Source: JAIBJN01 sp963811635
GTDB lineage: Bacteria; Actinomycetota; Thermoleophilia; Gaiellales; Gaiellaceae
Assembly: GCA_963811635.1 (NCBI GenBank)
Contig: CAWESB010000018.1
Coordinates: 1 to 64,000, forward strand
Direction of reading: 5' to 3'
Length of the DNA stretch: 64,000 nt
The notes beneath the pieces were generated by a model. It did no database searches and was not told the DNA's origin. It saw only the letters and a program-made list of their open reading frames with translations. The stretch's first letter is position 1; each line of letters opens with the position of its first letter. A program made the position numbers and the translations under genes. This document shows positions 27,351 through 37,981 of this stretch, piece by piece.

Positions 27351-28318
27351 TGGACGATCGGGTGGCGCGCCGGGCCTCCACCGAACGCCACGTCGGAGAT
27401 CGCCGGCCGGACTCCCTGGCAGCTCTTCTGGGAGCGCTTCCGGCGAGGACACGCGTCGCGCTCGTCGCGCTCGGGGTTCATCGTCTGTCGAGATCCTCGC
27501 TCGCGTTCTTGCGCGCCGCTGATCGTCAGGGCGTTCGCGCATCCGCCGAACGCGCAGTACCCGGCGGCCCTCGACCCGCACTTCGGGACGCCGACCGGCC
27601 CCTCCCGGCGCTTCCTCTTCGGTGTCGATCCGGTCGGCGAGGACGTCTTCTCGCGCGTCCTCTACGGCGCGCGCGTCTCGCTCGAGGTCGCGCTCGTCGC
27701 GACCGCGCTCGCCGTGATGCTCGGCGTCACGCTCGGGATGATCGCCGGCTACTACCGCGGCGCCGACCGACACGCTCATCTCGCGGGTGATCGACGTCAC
27801 CCTGGCGTTCCCGGTCCTGCTGCTCGCGCTCGGGATCGCGTCCGCCTGCTCGCTCGGGAACGGCTGCGCGCGCGGGCTGATCAAGCCGGGCCTGCCAACG
27901 GTGATCGCGGCGATCGTGATCATCAACTGGACCTACATCGGCCGGATCATCCGCGGCCAGGTCCTCTCGCTCCGCGAGAAGGACTTCGTCGAGGCGGCGC
28001 GGGCCTCGGGCGCGAGCGACCGCGACGATCCTCTTCCGCGAGATCCTGCCCGAACCTCGTCGCGCCGATCGTCGTCTACACGACGCTGCGTCATCCCGCA
28101 GAACATCCTGCTCGAGGCGGCGCTCTCGTACCTCGGCGTCGGCATCAACCCGCCGCAGGCGAGCTGGGGCGAGATGATCGCCGAGGCCACGCCGATCTTC
28201 AACACGGCCTGGTGGTACTTCGCGTTCCCGGGGGCGGCGCTCCTGCTCACGGTGCTGGCCTTCAACCTCGCTCGGCGACGGCGTCCGCGACGCCCTCGAC
28301 CCGCGAACGGCGGCATGA
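27351..28318 (+). pseudogene. peptide ABC transporter permease (OppC/DppC-like), multiply frameshifted
   Basis: Reading across frames gives a normal DppC-type permease: GRTPWQLFWERFRR at the N-terminus (from about 27395), RFLFGVDPVGEDVFSRVLYG, then GARVSLEVALVATALAVMLG, and the EAA loop region EKDFVEAARASGAS. The end is VGINPPQASWGEM and a TGA at 28318. At least seven frame changes are needed, mostly single-base insertions (for example near 27445, 27770, 28020, 28050, 28088 and 28270). The start codon could not be fixed. First gene of a five-gene operon. Confidence 0.75.
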
Positions 28319-28349
28319 CCATGCACGTCGCTCACCGAAAGGAGGACGC

Positions 28350-30183
28350 ATGAAACAGCGCATCCAGACGCCGCCGGCGGCAGGCCGCCGTCGCTGCCGC
28401 TCGCGGCTCGCTGGCGGCTCGCACTGGTCGCGGCTCGCCTGCGACGAGCGACTCGCAGCCGGCGTCGGCGCGACGCCGCGCCGCCACGCCGATGACGCGC
28501 GAAGAGAGGCGGCACGATCACCGTCCTCTCGGCCGGCGACGTCGACCACATCGACCCCGGCCAGGCGTACTACTCGTTCACGTACGAGATCACGTACGGC
28601 CGACGCAGCGCGCCGCTGCTCGCGTACAAGCCGGACAGCGTCGACAGCCGATGCCCGACCTCGCCGCGCGCATGCCGAAGGTCTCGAACGGACGGCAGGA
28701 CCGTCACGGTGCAGCATCCGCACCGGCGTCGCGCTTCAGCCCGCCGGTGAACCGCGCGGTCACCTCGGCGGACGTCAAGTACGCGATCGAGCGCGGCTTC
28801 GCGACGCAGCGTCGCGAACGGCTACGCGCCGCGTACTTCGGCGACATCGTCGGGCGCGCCGACGAAGCCGCGCGCACGGCTGCCCGAACATCGCGCGGCA
28901 TCGAGACGCCGAACGAGCACGACGCTCGTCTTCAAGCTGCAAGCACGCCGCCGGCGTCTTCGTCGGCGCCCTCGGCGCTGCCGATGCACCGCACCGGTGC
29001 CCGAGCGCGTACGCGACGCCAGTACGACGCACAAGACGCAGTCTCGACGTACGGCCTGCACCAGGTCGCCACCGGGCCCGTACATGATCAAGAACAACGC
29101 CTCCGGCAACGATCAACGGCATCGGCTACCAGCCGGGCAAGCTGATCGAGCTCGTCCGCAACCCGAACTGGGACGCCGAAGACGAGCTGGCGGCCCGCCT
29201 ACGTCGACCAGATCCTCTTCAAGGAGGGCTACCAGGACCCGACCGTGATGACGCGGCAGATCCTCAGCGGCGTCGGCCGACGCGAACGGCGACACGCCGC
29301 CGCCGCCGGCCGAGCTGCGGTCGATCCTCGCCAGCTCGACCCAGAAGCAAGCAGCTCTTCTTCACGCCGACCGGCGGCAGCCGCTACATCGCGCTGAACA
29401 CGCGCAAGGCGCCGTTCGACAAGCTCGACGTGCGCAAGGCCGTCGCCTACGTGCTCGACCGGAACGCGATGCGGCTGACGCGCGGCGGCGCCGATCGACG
29501 GCGCGGATCGCGACGCACTTCATCGACCCGAGCTTCGGGAACAAGGGCTTCACGCAGGCCGGCGGCTTCGAGCTTCGACCCGTTCCCGAGCACCGGCTTC
29601 GCCGGCGACGTCGCGAAGGCGAAGCCGCTGATGCGAGAAGGCCGGCTACCCGAACGGGCATGTACACCGGGCCCGCAGGTGACGCATGGTCGCCGACAAC
29701 ACGCCGCCCGGCTCGAACACCGCCCAGGTCGTCGCGGCCGACCTGGCCAAGATCGGGATCAAGGCTCAAGACGATCTCGGTCACGCACGCGACGATGTAC
29801 ACGCGGTTCTGCAACGTGCCGAAGAACGAGCCGAACATCTGCCCGAACGTCGGGTGGCTGCCCGACTTCCACGAGCCGCAGACGATCCTCGACGTCGACG
29901 TTCAACGGCAAGAACATCACGCCGGTCGAACAACTCGAACTGGCCGCTCCTGAACGACCCGAGCATCAACGCGGCCATGGACAAGGCCGAGCGGATCGCT
30001 CGACCCCGAGGCCCGCTACGCGGCCTGGGGCAAGATCGACCAGCAGGTCGACGCAGCACGGCGTGCGGCGATCCCGTGGCTCTGGGAGCAACTACCCGAC
30101 GCTCTTCTCGACGCGCGTCACCCCGGCGCCCGAGCGTCTGGAACGGCGGCGGCCCGGACGTGACCTTCATGGCGGTCAAGTAG
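28350..30183 (+). pseudogene. peptide ABC transporter substrate-binding protein (SBP family 5), multiply frameshifted
   Basis: AAAGGAGG precedes ATG 28350 perfectly. Piecing frames together gives a family 5 solute-binding protein of roughly 600 residues. Recognisable segments are TITVLSAGDVDHIDPG, SADVKYAIERGF, ATGPYMIKNNASG (needs a shift), PNWDA, GGSRYIALNTRKAPFDKLDV, RKAVAYVLDRNAM, and the end WNGGGPDVTFMAVK. Insertions occur about every 30-110 bp. The N-terminus is basic and should hold a lipoprotein signal, but it is too scrambled to read. In working form it would deliver peptides to the membrane complex. Confidence 0.78.
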
Positions 30184-30273
30184 CCGGATGGCGGTCGCGC
30201 AGTCGGCTCCGACCGGCTGGAGTGCGCCCGGGGCGCCGCCTCCGGGCGCTGCCGGCGCGCTCTGACGTCGTCG

Positions 30274-31253
30274 ATGCTGCGCTACATCGTCCGCCGCGCT
30301 CGCTCTGGGCGCGTCTTCGATGCTCCTCGTCGTCAGCGCGCTGACGTTCCTCATCTTCTACACCTTCCCCTCGGCCGACCCGGCGGCGCTGCGGGCGGGC
30401 CGGCAGGCGACGCCCGCAGCTGATCGCGCAGATCCGGCACGTCGCTCGGCCTCGACAAGCCCGGTCTACGACCAGTTCTGGATCTACATGAAGAACCTCG
30501 TCCTGCACTTCGACCTCGGCTACTCGTACCAGAACAACGTCTCGGTCCGCTCGCGAGATCTTCGCGCGCCTGCCGGCGACGATCTCGCTCACCGTCGGCG
30601 CCTTCGTCGTCTGGATGCGTCGATCGGGATCCCGGTCGGGGTGCATCTCCGCGCTCAGGCCGCGCTCGCTCGCTCGACCGCGACGGCGATGGGCGGCGCG
30701 CTCCTCGGCGATCTCGGCGCCGGTCTACTGGCTCGGCCTGATCGCCCTCTTCCTCTTCGCGTCAGGACATCGGCATCGTCCACGCTGCTTCCGCGGCGCC
30801 GGGAGCTACGTGCCGCTCACGCAGCGACCCCGCGCAGCTGGTTCCTCTCGCTGATCCTGCCCTGGTTCGTCCTCGCCGCCGCCTTCGCCGCCTTCTACGC
30901 CCGCATGGTGCGCGGGAACCTGATCGAGGTCATGGGCGAGGACTACATCCGCACGGCGCGGGCGAAGGGCCTCTCCGAGCGTCGGGTGATCCTCCGCCAC
31001 GGCCTGCGCGCCGCGCTCACGCCGGTCGTGACGCTCGCCGGGCTCGACATCGGGCATCCTCCTCGGCGGCGCCGTCCTCACCGAGACGGTCTTCAACATC
31101 CCGGGCGTCGGGCGCTTCGCCTACGACTCGATCGTCAACTCGGACCTGCCGGCGATCCAGGGCACCGTGCTCTTCGGCGCCGTCTTCATCATCGTCGCGA
31201 ACCTCGTCGTCGACATCCTGTACGCGTTCCTCGACCCGCGGGTGCGCTACTGA
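30274..31253 (+). pseudogene. peptide ABC transporter permease (OppB/DppB-like), multiply frameshifted
   Basis: Begins MLRYIVRRA and reads, across shifts, as a DppB-type permease of about 325 residues: FLIFYTFPSADPAA, YDQFWIYMKNLVLHFDLG, ARMVRGNLIEVMGEDYIR, TARAKGLSERRVILRHGLR (the EAA loop), and PGVGRFAYDSIVNSDLP, ending FLDPRVRY before TGA 31253. The stretch from about 30845 to 31040 is frame-clean; other parts carry insertions. It follows the binding-protein gene by 90 bp. Confidence 0.78.
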
Positions 31254-32306
<1,053 letters not shown>

Positions 32307-32307
<1 letters not shown>

Positions 32308-33357
32308 TGCGACGGCGAGCCCCTCGTCGAGGTGCGCGACCTCGTCAAGCACTTCCCGCTCGGACGCGCGGCGTCGCTCCTGCGGCGCGACGTCGGCGTC
32401 GTGCACGCGGTCGACGGCGTCTCGCTTCGACGATCGCGCGCGGCGAGACGCTCGGGCTCGTCGGCGAGTCCGGCTGCGGGAAGTCGCACGATGGCACGGC
32501 TGCATCACGCGGCTGCTCGAGCCGACGAGCGGCCACGTCGTCTACGACGGCGCAGGACATCACGCACTCGGTCGCGGCGACGGCTGCGGCCGCTCCGCCG
32601 CGAGGTGCAGATGATCTTCCAGGACCCGTACTCGTCGCTGAACCCGCGCCGCACCGGTCGGGGCGATCGTCGCCGAGCCGCTGCGGATCCAGCGGCATCG
32701 GCACGAGGCGCGGAGCGCCGGCGGCGCGTGCGCGAGCTGATGGAGCGCGTCGGCCTCAACCCGGAGCACTACAACCGCTACCCGCACGAGTTCTCGGGCG
32801 GCCAGCGGCAGCGGATCGGGATCGCGCGGGCGCTCGTCACTGACGCCGAAGCTGATCGTCGCCGACGAGCCCGTGTCCGCACTGGACGTCTCCATCCAGG
32901 CGCAGATCCTCAACCTGCTGGCCGACCTGCAGAAGCGAGCTCGGCCTCACGCTACGTCGTTCATCGCCCACGACCTCGACGTCGTCCGCCACATCTCGCG
33001 ACCGGGTCGCCGTCATGTACCTCGGCAAGGTCGTCGAGCTCTCGCGCGCGGACGAGCTCGACCACCCGGCCCGTGCACCCGTACACGGAAGCGCTCCTCT
33101 CGGCCGTGCCGGTGCCGACGCCGGACGCGCGCGAGCGGCGGCGCGGGCGCGTCCGGCTCCGCGGCGACGTCCCGAGCCCGGTCGCGCCGCCTGCCGGCTG
33201 CCGTTTCCATACTCGCTGCCGCTACGCGACCGCGATCTGCCGGGCGGTCGAGCCGCCGCTCGTCGACCACGGCAACGGCGGCCTCGCCGCCTGCCACCAC
33301 CCGCTCAACGTCGGCGCGGTGACGGCTTCGGCGGCCATTCGCCGCGCGGCGTCGTAG
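32307..33357 (+). pseudogene. peptide ABC transporter ATP-binding protein (OppF/DppF-like), multiply frameshifted
   Basis: Second ATPase of the operon; ATG 32307 overlaps the previous stop. Recognisable parts are EVRDLVKHFPLG, GESGCGKS (Walker A, frame broken just after), MIFQDPYSSLNPR, YPHEFSGGQRQRIGIARALV (signature), SALDVSIQAQILNLLADLQ and VAVMYLGKVVELS. The C-terminal oligopeptide-transporter domain with its Cys motif (CRFHTRCRYATAICR) reads cleanly from about 33075 to the TAG at 33357. The last detectable insertion is near 33070. Confidence 0.78.
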
Positions 33358-33481
33358 TCGACCGGCCCGCGCCGCCTCCACCGATCGGCCCACGGGCCGG
33401 GTCGCACGATCGTCCGTCCGCCCGATCCCGGGTGGACGCGCCGGGCGGCAGGCTCGTCGCAGACCGACGAAAGGACTCCCC

Positions 33482-33925
33482 ATGAAACGTCAGGCCATCC
33501 TCCTCGTCCTCCTCCTGCCGACCTTCGCCCTCGCCCTGGCGGCGTGCGGCGGCAGCTCGAACAACGCCGCCTCGGCGTCGCCGCCCGCGACGACCTCGAC
33601 CGAGGCCGCGCCCACCGTGACGCCGTCCGGCTCGGGCAACACCACGCTCGAGCTGGCCGCGGATCCGAGCGGCGCGCTCGCGTTCGACAAGACCACCCTC
33701 ACCGCGCCCGCGGGCACGGTGACGATCGACTTCACGAACCAGTCCTCGACGGCTCATGACGTGTCCATCAAGGGCAACGGGGTGGACGTCACGAGCGACA
33801 TCGTCGAGAACGGGGGCACCACGAGCGTGTCGGCGAACCTCACTCCCGGGACCTACACCTTCGAGTGCACGGTCGACGGCCACGCCGATGCCGGGATGAA
33901 GGGGACGCTGACGGTGACCGGCTAG
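33482..33925 (+). CDS. cupredoxin domain lipoprotein (type 1 copper)
   Basis: A 147-residue lipoprotein: signal with lipobox ALAAC, a Ser/Thr/Pro-rich spacer, then a cupredoxin domain. All four type 1 copper ligands can be placed: His in SSTAHDVSI, and Cys, His and Met in FECTVDGHADAGM. A plastocyanin/azurin-like electron carrier or copper-binding protein at the outer face of the membrane. AAAGGA lies before the ATG. A paralogue with the same plan lies at 60041. Its stop shares a CTAG with the histidine kinase on the other strand. Confidence 0.87.
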   Translation: MKRQAILLVLLLPTFALALAACGGSSNNAASASPPATTSTEAAPTVTPSGSGNTTLELAADPSGALAFDKTTLTAPAGTVTIDFTNQSSTAHDVSIKGNGVDVTSDIVENGGTTSVSANLTPGTYTFECTVDGHADAGMKGTLTVTG

Positions 33926-35100
33926 GGGCGCGCGAGCCTGATCTCGACGCGCGTCCCGGCGCGCGGGCGTGAGCTGACGTGCATGCTCCCGCCCGCGGCC
34001 TCCACCCGTACCCGCTGCGACGCCAGGCCGACGTGGCCGTCGGCGAGCCGCTCGTTGAGCCGCTCGGGCGGGAAGCCCTGGCCGTCGTCGGCGACGACGA
34101 GCACGACTTCGCCGTCGATCCCGGCGAGGCTCACGTCCACGTTGCCGGCGCCGGCGTGCTGGACGACGTTGGCGAGGAGCTCGCGCGCGGCCGAGAGGAG
34201 GAGCTGCTCCTGGGGGTGGCGGTCGGCGTAGCTGAGGTCGAGCTGGAGCCTGAAGCCGCCCCGGCTCGCGGCCTGCTGGGCGACGGAGCGCAGGGCCGCC
34301 TCGAGCCCGGCCTCGGCGAGCACGTACGGGTGTAGCTCGAAGACGGCGCTGCGGAGCTGGCTCACGGTCTCGGTCAGCGCCGCGTCGGCCCGGTCCAGGG
34401 CCGGATGCGCCGCCGCCTCGCCGGCCTCCTCGATCTCGTGCCGCGCCGAGAGGAGGTTCTGGATCGCGTGGTCGTGGAGCGCCTCCGCGAGCGCCCTGCG
34501 CTCCCGCTGCTCGGCCGAGAGCGCGTCGCTGAGCAGGCGTGTCCTGCTCTCCGCGAGTCGCACGACCGCCTCGGTGCGCCGGGCGAGCAGCGCCGAGAGG
34601 AGCACGCAGGCGAGCCCGACCCAGAGCAGGAACCCGGTCTGGGCGACGATGAACCGCGCCGCCTCCGGAGCCGAGCTCGCCGGGTGGAGGACGGCCTGGA
34701 GCACGTAGGCGCCGGCCGCGACGAGCGTCGCCGTCGCCGTCGCCGCCGGACGGAAGCGGAAGGCGACCGTCACCGGGACGATGAAGAACGCAAGGCGGAC
34801 GTGGGAGAACGGCCCGCCCGAGAGCGCGGCGAGCAGGCTGAAGGCGACGATGTCGACCCCGGTCGAGAGGAGCGAGAGCCGCGGGCTTGCCGGCCTCAGC
34901 GTCACCCACGCCAGCAGACCTGCGCTCCAGGCCGAGAAGACGGCGAGGACGGCGATGAAGGCGACCCTCTCCGGGTCGGGATGGGCGAGGCTCTCGCTGA
35001 GCGCGAGCAGCCCGATCGCCGGGAGCCGCAGCCACGCGACGAGCCGTTCCGCCTCTGCGGCGGCGCTCTCGTTACGGGGCGGCCCGCCCGGGAACCGCAC
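33922..35100 (-). CDS. sensor histidine kinase, NarL-partner type (HisKA_3)
   Basis: A 392-residue membrane kinase. The N-terminal half has about five or six spans without a large extracytoplasmic domain. A coiled linker leads to RRALAEALHDHAIQNLLSAR, the HisKA_3 phospho-acceptor His box. The HATPase_c domain follows with ARELLANVVQHAGAGNV (N box), VADDGQGFP (G1) and HVGLASQRVRVEAAGG (G2). GTG 35100 lies 3 bp after the response regulator stop, so it is translated from the same transcript. The signal is unknown; no periplasmic sensor implies sensing in or near the membrane. Confidence 0.9.
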   Translation of the reverse strand: MRFPGGPPRNESAAAEAERLVAWLRLPAIGLLALSESLAHPDPERVAFIAVLAVFSAWSAGLLAWVTLRPASPRLSLLSTGVDIVAFSLLAALSGGPFSHVRLAFFIVPVTVAFRFRPAATATATLVAAGAYVLQAVLHPASSAPEAARFIVAQTGFLLWVGLACVLLSALLARRTEAVVRLAESRTRLLSDALSAEQRERRALAEALHDHAIQNLLSARHEIEEAGEAAAHPALDRADAALTETVSQLRSAVFELHPYVLAEAGLEAALRSVAQQAASRGGFRLQLDLSYADRHPQEQLLLSAARELLANVVQHAGAGNVDVSLAGIDGEVVLVVADDGQGFPPERLNERLADGHVGLASQRVRVEAAGGSMHVSSRPRAGTRVEIRLARP

Positions 35101-35103
35101 CGG

Positions 35104-35754
35104 CTACTCGATGAGGCCGCGCCGCATGGCGGTGGCGACGGCGGCCGCCCGGTCGGAGACGCCGAGCTTCTCGTACAGGTGCTGGACGTGCGTCTTCACC
35201 GTGGTGAGCCCCAGGAAGAGCTCCTTGGCGATCTCCGGGAGGCTCTTGCCCGCGGCGATCAGGTGGAGGATCTCCTGTTCGCGCGGGGTCAGCGCCGGCG
35301 TGTCGTCCTGCTTCCGCAGCCGGATCTCCGAGACGAGGCCCGCAGCCACGTCCGGTGGGACGACGTTCTCGCCGCGGGAGCAGGCGAGCACCGCGTCGAC
35401 GATCTGCTCGCGGCGGGCCTCCTTGGAGATGAAGCCGGCGGCACCCGTCTCGAGCGCCTTGTAGACCACGCCGCTGTCGGTGAACGCGGACACGAGCAAC
35501 ACGCGGACGGGCAGCTGCTCGCGCACGACCGCGTGCGTGACCGCGACGCCGTCGAGCTCCGGGAGCTTGTAGTCGAGGAGCGCGACGTCCGGCAGGTGCT
35601 CCTGGATCTTCGCCAGCGCCGCGCGGCCGTCCTCGGCCTCGGCGACGATCTCGACCTGGCCGCTCGCGGAGAGGGCCCGCACGACGCCCTCGCGGTAGAG
35701 CGGATGGTCGTCGGCGACCAGAACCCGAACCCGCTTCCGTCCCTGCTCGGCCAT
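35104..35754 (-). CDS. response regulator transcription factor, NarL/LuxR family
   Basis: A 216-residue regulator. The receiver domain carries RVLVADDHPLYREGVVRAL (acidic pocket), DVALLDYKLPELDG with the phospho-accepting Asp, and the conserved Ser and Lys in LLVSAFTDS and GFISKEAR. The LuxR-type HTH is LTPREQEILHLIAAGKSLPE followed by TVKTHVQHLYEKLGV. An earlier ATG at 35769 is possible, but MAEQGRKRVRVL fits family starts. Between the HtrA gene (27 bp upstream) and the kinase (3 bp downstream): a three-gene operon. Confidence 0.92.
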   Translation of the reverse strand: MAEQGRKRVRVLVADDHPLYREGVVRALSASGQVEIVAEAEDGRAALAKIQEHLPDVALLDYKLPELDGVAVTHAVVREQLPVRVLLVSAFTDSGVVYKALETGAAGFISKEARREQIVDAVLACSRGENVVPPDVAAGLVSEIRLRKQDDTPALTPREQEILHLIAAGKSLPEIAKELFLGLTTVKTHVQHLYEKLGVSDRAAAVATAMRRGLIE

Positions 35755-35780
35755 GGTGGCACCGGTCATGCTACGCGTCC

Positions 35781-36950
35781 CTACCTGCTCGGGAGGGTGC
35801 CGAGCGTCACCTGGACCTCTCTGGTCTTCCCTCCGCGGACGACGGTCAGCGTCAGCACCTCGCCCGGCTTCCCGAGCGCGACCGCGTCGGCGACCTGCGT
35901 CGCCGAGGCCGCCTGCTTGCCGTCGACCGCAACGATGCTGTCACCGCCGACGGGAACGCTCTCGCCGTCGACGGTCACCGCCTGGTGGGATGCCTCGAGC
36001 CCGGCGGCAGCGGCCGGGCTCCCCTTGACGACCAGCGTGATCACCGCGCCGTGCGAGGGGAGGTCCTTGACGAGGCCTGCGACGCCCGGGTCGATCGAGG
36101 CAAGCCTGACGCCAAGCCAGGCGTGCTGCACCTGCCCGCTCGAGATCAGCTCGCGGGCGACGCCGCGGGCCGTGTCGCTCGGGATCGCGAAGCCGACGCC
36201 GACGTTCGCGTCCACGGTGCCGCCTTCGATCTGCGCGTTCACGCCGACAACGCGGCCGTCTCGGTCGAGCAAGGGGCCGCCCGAGTTGCCGTGGTTGATC
36301 GGGGCGTCCGTCTGGACGACGTCGGCGATGGTGAAGCCGTTGGGCGCCTGGATGTCCCGGGCGACGGCGCTGACGATCCCGGCGGTCATCGTGCGGTCGA
36401 GCCCGAAGGGGTTGCCGATCGCGTAGACGGGGTCGCCGACCCTGATGCCGCCGGACGAGGCGAACGTCAGCGGGTGGAGGGCCGAGGCCGGCGCGTGCAC
36501 CCGGACGACCGCGATGTCCGTCGACGGGTCGGCGCCGACGAGGGTCGCCTTGTAGGAGGCGCCGCCGCTGAAGCCGATGCGGATCGAGCTCGCGTCCGCG
36601 ACCACGTGGTCGTTGGTGACGATGTCGCCCTGCTGGTCGATGACGAAGCCGGAGCCGAGCGCGCGCACCTCCTGCTGACCGCTCGGTCCGAAGATGGAGG
36701 GTGGCGTCTTCTCGGTCTGCGTATCCGTGATGACGACGACGCCGGGAGCGTCCTGCGCGTAGACCAGCTCGGGCGTGAGCGCCGTCGTGTCGGGCTGGGT
36801 GCCGGTCGAGACCGATCGGGGTGGGGAGACGACCTGTGACGGCGAGGCAGCGTTCGCGCTCCCCCCGTCGCCCAGGGCGAGGCCGACGACGGCCCCGACG
36901 AGGCCGCCCACGAGGGCGGCGGTGAGGGCAATTGGGAGGACGCGTCTCAT
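35781..36950 (-). CDS. HtrA/DegP-like trypsin family serine protease with PDZ domain
   Basis: A 389-residue membrane-anchored, extracytoplasmic protease. The N-terminal span is LTAALVGGLVGAVVGLALG. The chymotrypsin-fold catalytic triad is His in VTNDHVVADA, Asp in PSTDIAVVRV and Ser in INHGNSGGPLL. One PDZ domain follows (GAVITLVVKGSPAAAAGLEA, then GDSIVAVDGK). It probably degrades or senses misfolded exported proteins. AAGGAG lies 6 bp before the ATG. Being first in an operon with a two-component system, it may be its regulatory target or an input to it. Confidence 0.92.
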   Translation of the reverse strand: MRRVLPIALTAALVGGLVGAVVGLALGDGGSANAASPSQVVSPPRSVSTGTQPDTTALTPELVYAQDAPGVVVITDTQTEKTPPSIFGPSGQQEVRALGSGFVIDQQGDIVTNDHVVADASSIRIGFSGGASYKATLVGADPSTDIAVVRVHAPASALHPLTFASSGGIRVGDPVYAIGNPFGLDRTMTAGIVSAVARDIQAPNGFTIADVVQTDAPINHGNSGGPLLDRDGRVVGVNAQIEGGTVDANVGVGFAIPSDTARGVARELISSGQVQHAWLGVRLASIDPGVAGLVKDLPSHGAVITLVVKGSPAAAAGLEASHQAVTVDGESVPVGGDSIVAVDGKQAASATQVADAVALGKPGEVLTLTVVRGGKTREVQVTLGTLPSR

Positions 36951-37429
36951 GGTGTCTCCTTCGGCGGGACGTTGCCGTGCTCTCCCATCGTTTCGCGCCC
37001 GCGGGAGCCGTGGAATCGCCCGACTGCCCCCTAGGCGTGTCCGCTCGCCGGGGCTACCGGCCCACCACCCGGTCGTTCCGCTCCTCGTCCGTTTAGAGGA
37101 TGGGCGCGGGCGGGACGACGGAAGGCGGTCCGGAGACCGCCTTCCTTCTTCGGGCGTGGCCGCTCACGCCCTCTAGTGGTGTCGTCCCGGCCGCGCGGAG
37201 GGGAGGGCGCGACCCCGCGCCGTCTGGGCGATCTCCTGCAGCCGGCGCCTGGGTCACGCGACCACACTAGATCGACCCCGGTTGCGGACCCATCCTCCGA
37301 TCGGTGGAGCGGCGTGATGACCCGACGCTCGTTCGAGCGCCCGGCGATCGGGGGTGGCGGCTGCGCCCGTGCGATCGCGCGTTGGGCGGATGGCCGGAGC
37401 GGCGCGCGGCGCCGAGGCTATGACGACCC
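36951..37429. other. intergenic region with an orphan hairpin
   Basis: About 480 bp without a supportable gene. It holds the upstream region of the HtrA operon (minus strand) and a perfect hairpin at 37121-37144. No plus-strand gene lies upstream of that hairpin. Short open frames here look like antisense or random GC-rich frames. Confidence 0.5.
37121..37150 (+). terminator. intrinsic-terminator-like hairpin without an upstream gene
   Basis: GAAGGCGGTC, loop CGGA, GACCGCCTTC (37121-37144) followed by CTTCTT. On the plus strand this looks like a terminator, yet the nearest plus-strand gene lies downstream. It may end a small RNA starting in 36960-37110. Confidence 0.5.
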
Positions 37430-37828
37430 GTGGCGTCGTCGCACGCGAATCCCCGCTCGATCTGGCAGCTCCCGCGAGGGCCGGCCGTGTACGTGCTCTA
37501 CGGCGGCGCCATCGGGGAACGCGACGTCGCCTACGTCGGCGAGGCCGACGTGCTCGTGCGACGCGTCGTGGAGCAGCTCGTCGTCCGCGACCCGCTCGTC
37601 CTCGCGGAGAGCCCGGTGGTCGCGCTCCTGCCCTTCTACGTTGTCGAAGTCCGCTGGTGGCTCGACCCGGCCTTCGCAAACGCGCAGGCGCTCCACGCGG
37701 CGGAGCTGATCGCGAGCGAGCTGTTCGACCCGCCGCTGCGCGGACGCAGCCGCACGTCGGAGCAGGCATTCACCCTCTACGGGGACCCGGACTTCCGCCG
37801 GCGGATGCTCAGCGCTCTTCCGCGCTGA
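37430..37828 (+). CDS. GIY-YIG-like domain protein
   Basis: A 132-residue protein. GPAVYVLYGGAIGERDVAYV then GEADVLVRRVVEQL resembles the first half of a GIY-YIG nuclease (GIY as AVY, YIG as YVG, then the Arg-containing helix). The end (SRTSEQAFTLYGDPDFRRRM) is not recognisable as a separate domain. Catalytic competence is uncertain: the key helix Arg can be placed but the metal-binding Glu cannot. GTG 37430 is the best start; no strong ribosome binding site is seen. Confidence 0.55.
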   Translation: MASSHANPRSIWQLPRGPAVYVLYGGAIGERDVAYVGEADVLVRRVVEQLVVRDPLVLAESPVVALLPFYVVEVRWWLDPAFANAQALHAAELIASELFDPPLRGRSRTSEQAFTLYGDPDFRRRMLSALPR

Positions 37829-37968
37829 GCCTGCCGGGGCGCTGCGGCTCCCCACTCACGCGCACGCCCTCGAGTGGCTCGCAGAGCTCGAGCTGCGGCT
37901 GAGGACGCTCGAGCGCGGCATGGGCGGGCGCGTCCCGCGGACCGCCCGCGGCCCGGGCCGGCCGCGAC

Positions 37969-37974
37969 TAGGGT
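37969..37974 (+). promoter_or_regulatory. -10 element, leaderless start of LLM oxidoreductase
   Basis: TAGGGT ends 7 bp before ATG 37982; no Shine-Dalgarno present. Confidence 0.42.
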
Positions 37975-37981
37975 GGGCGAC

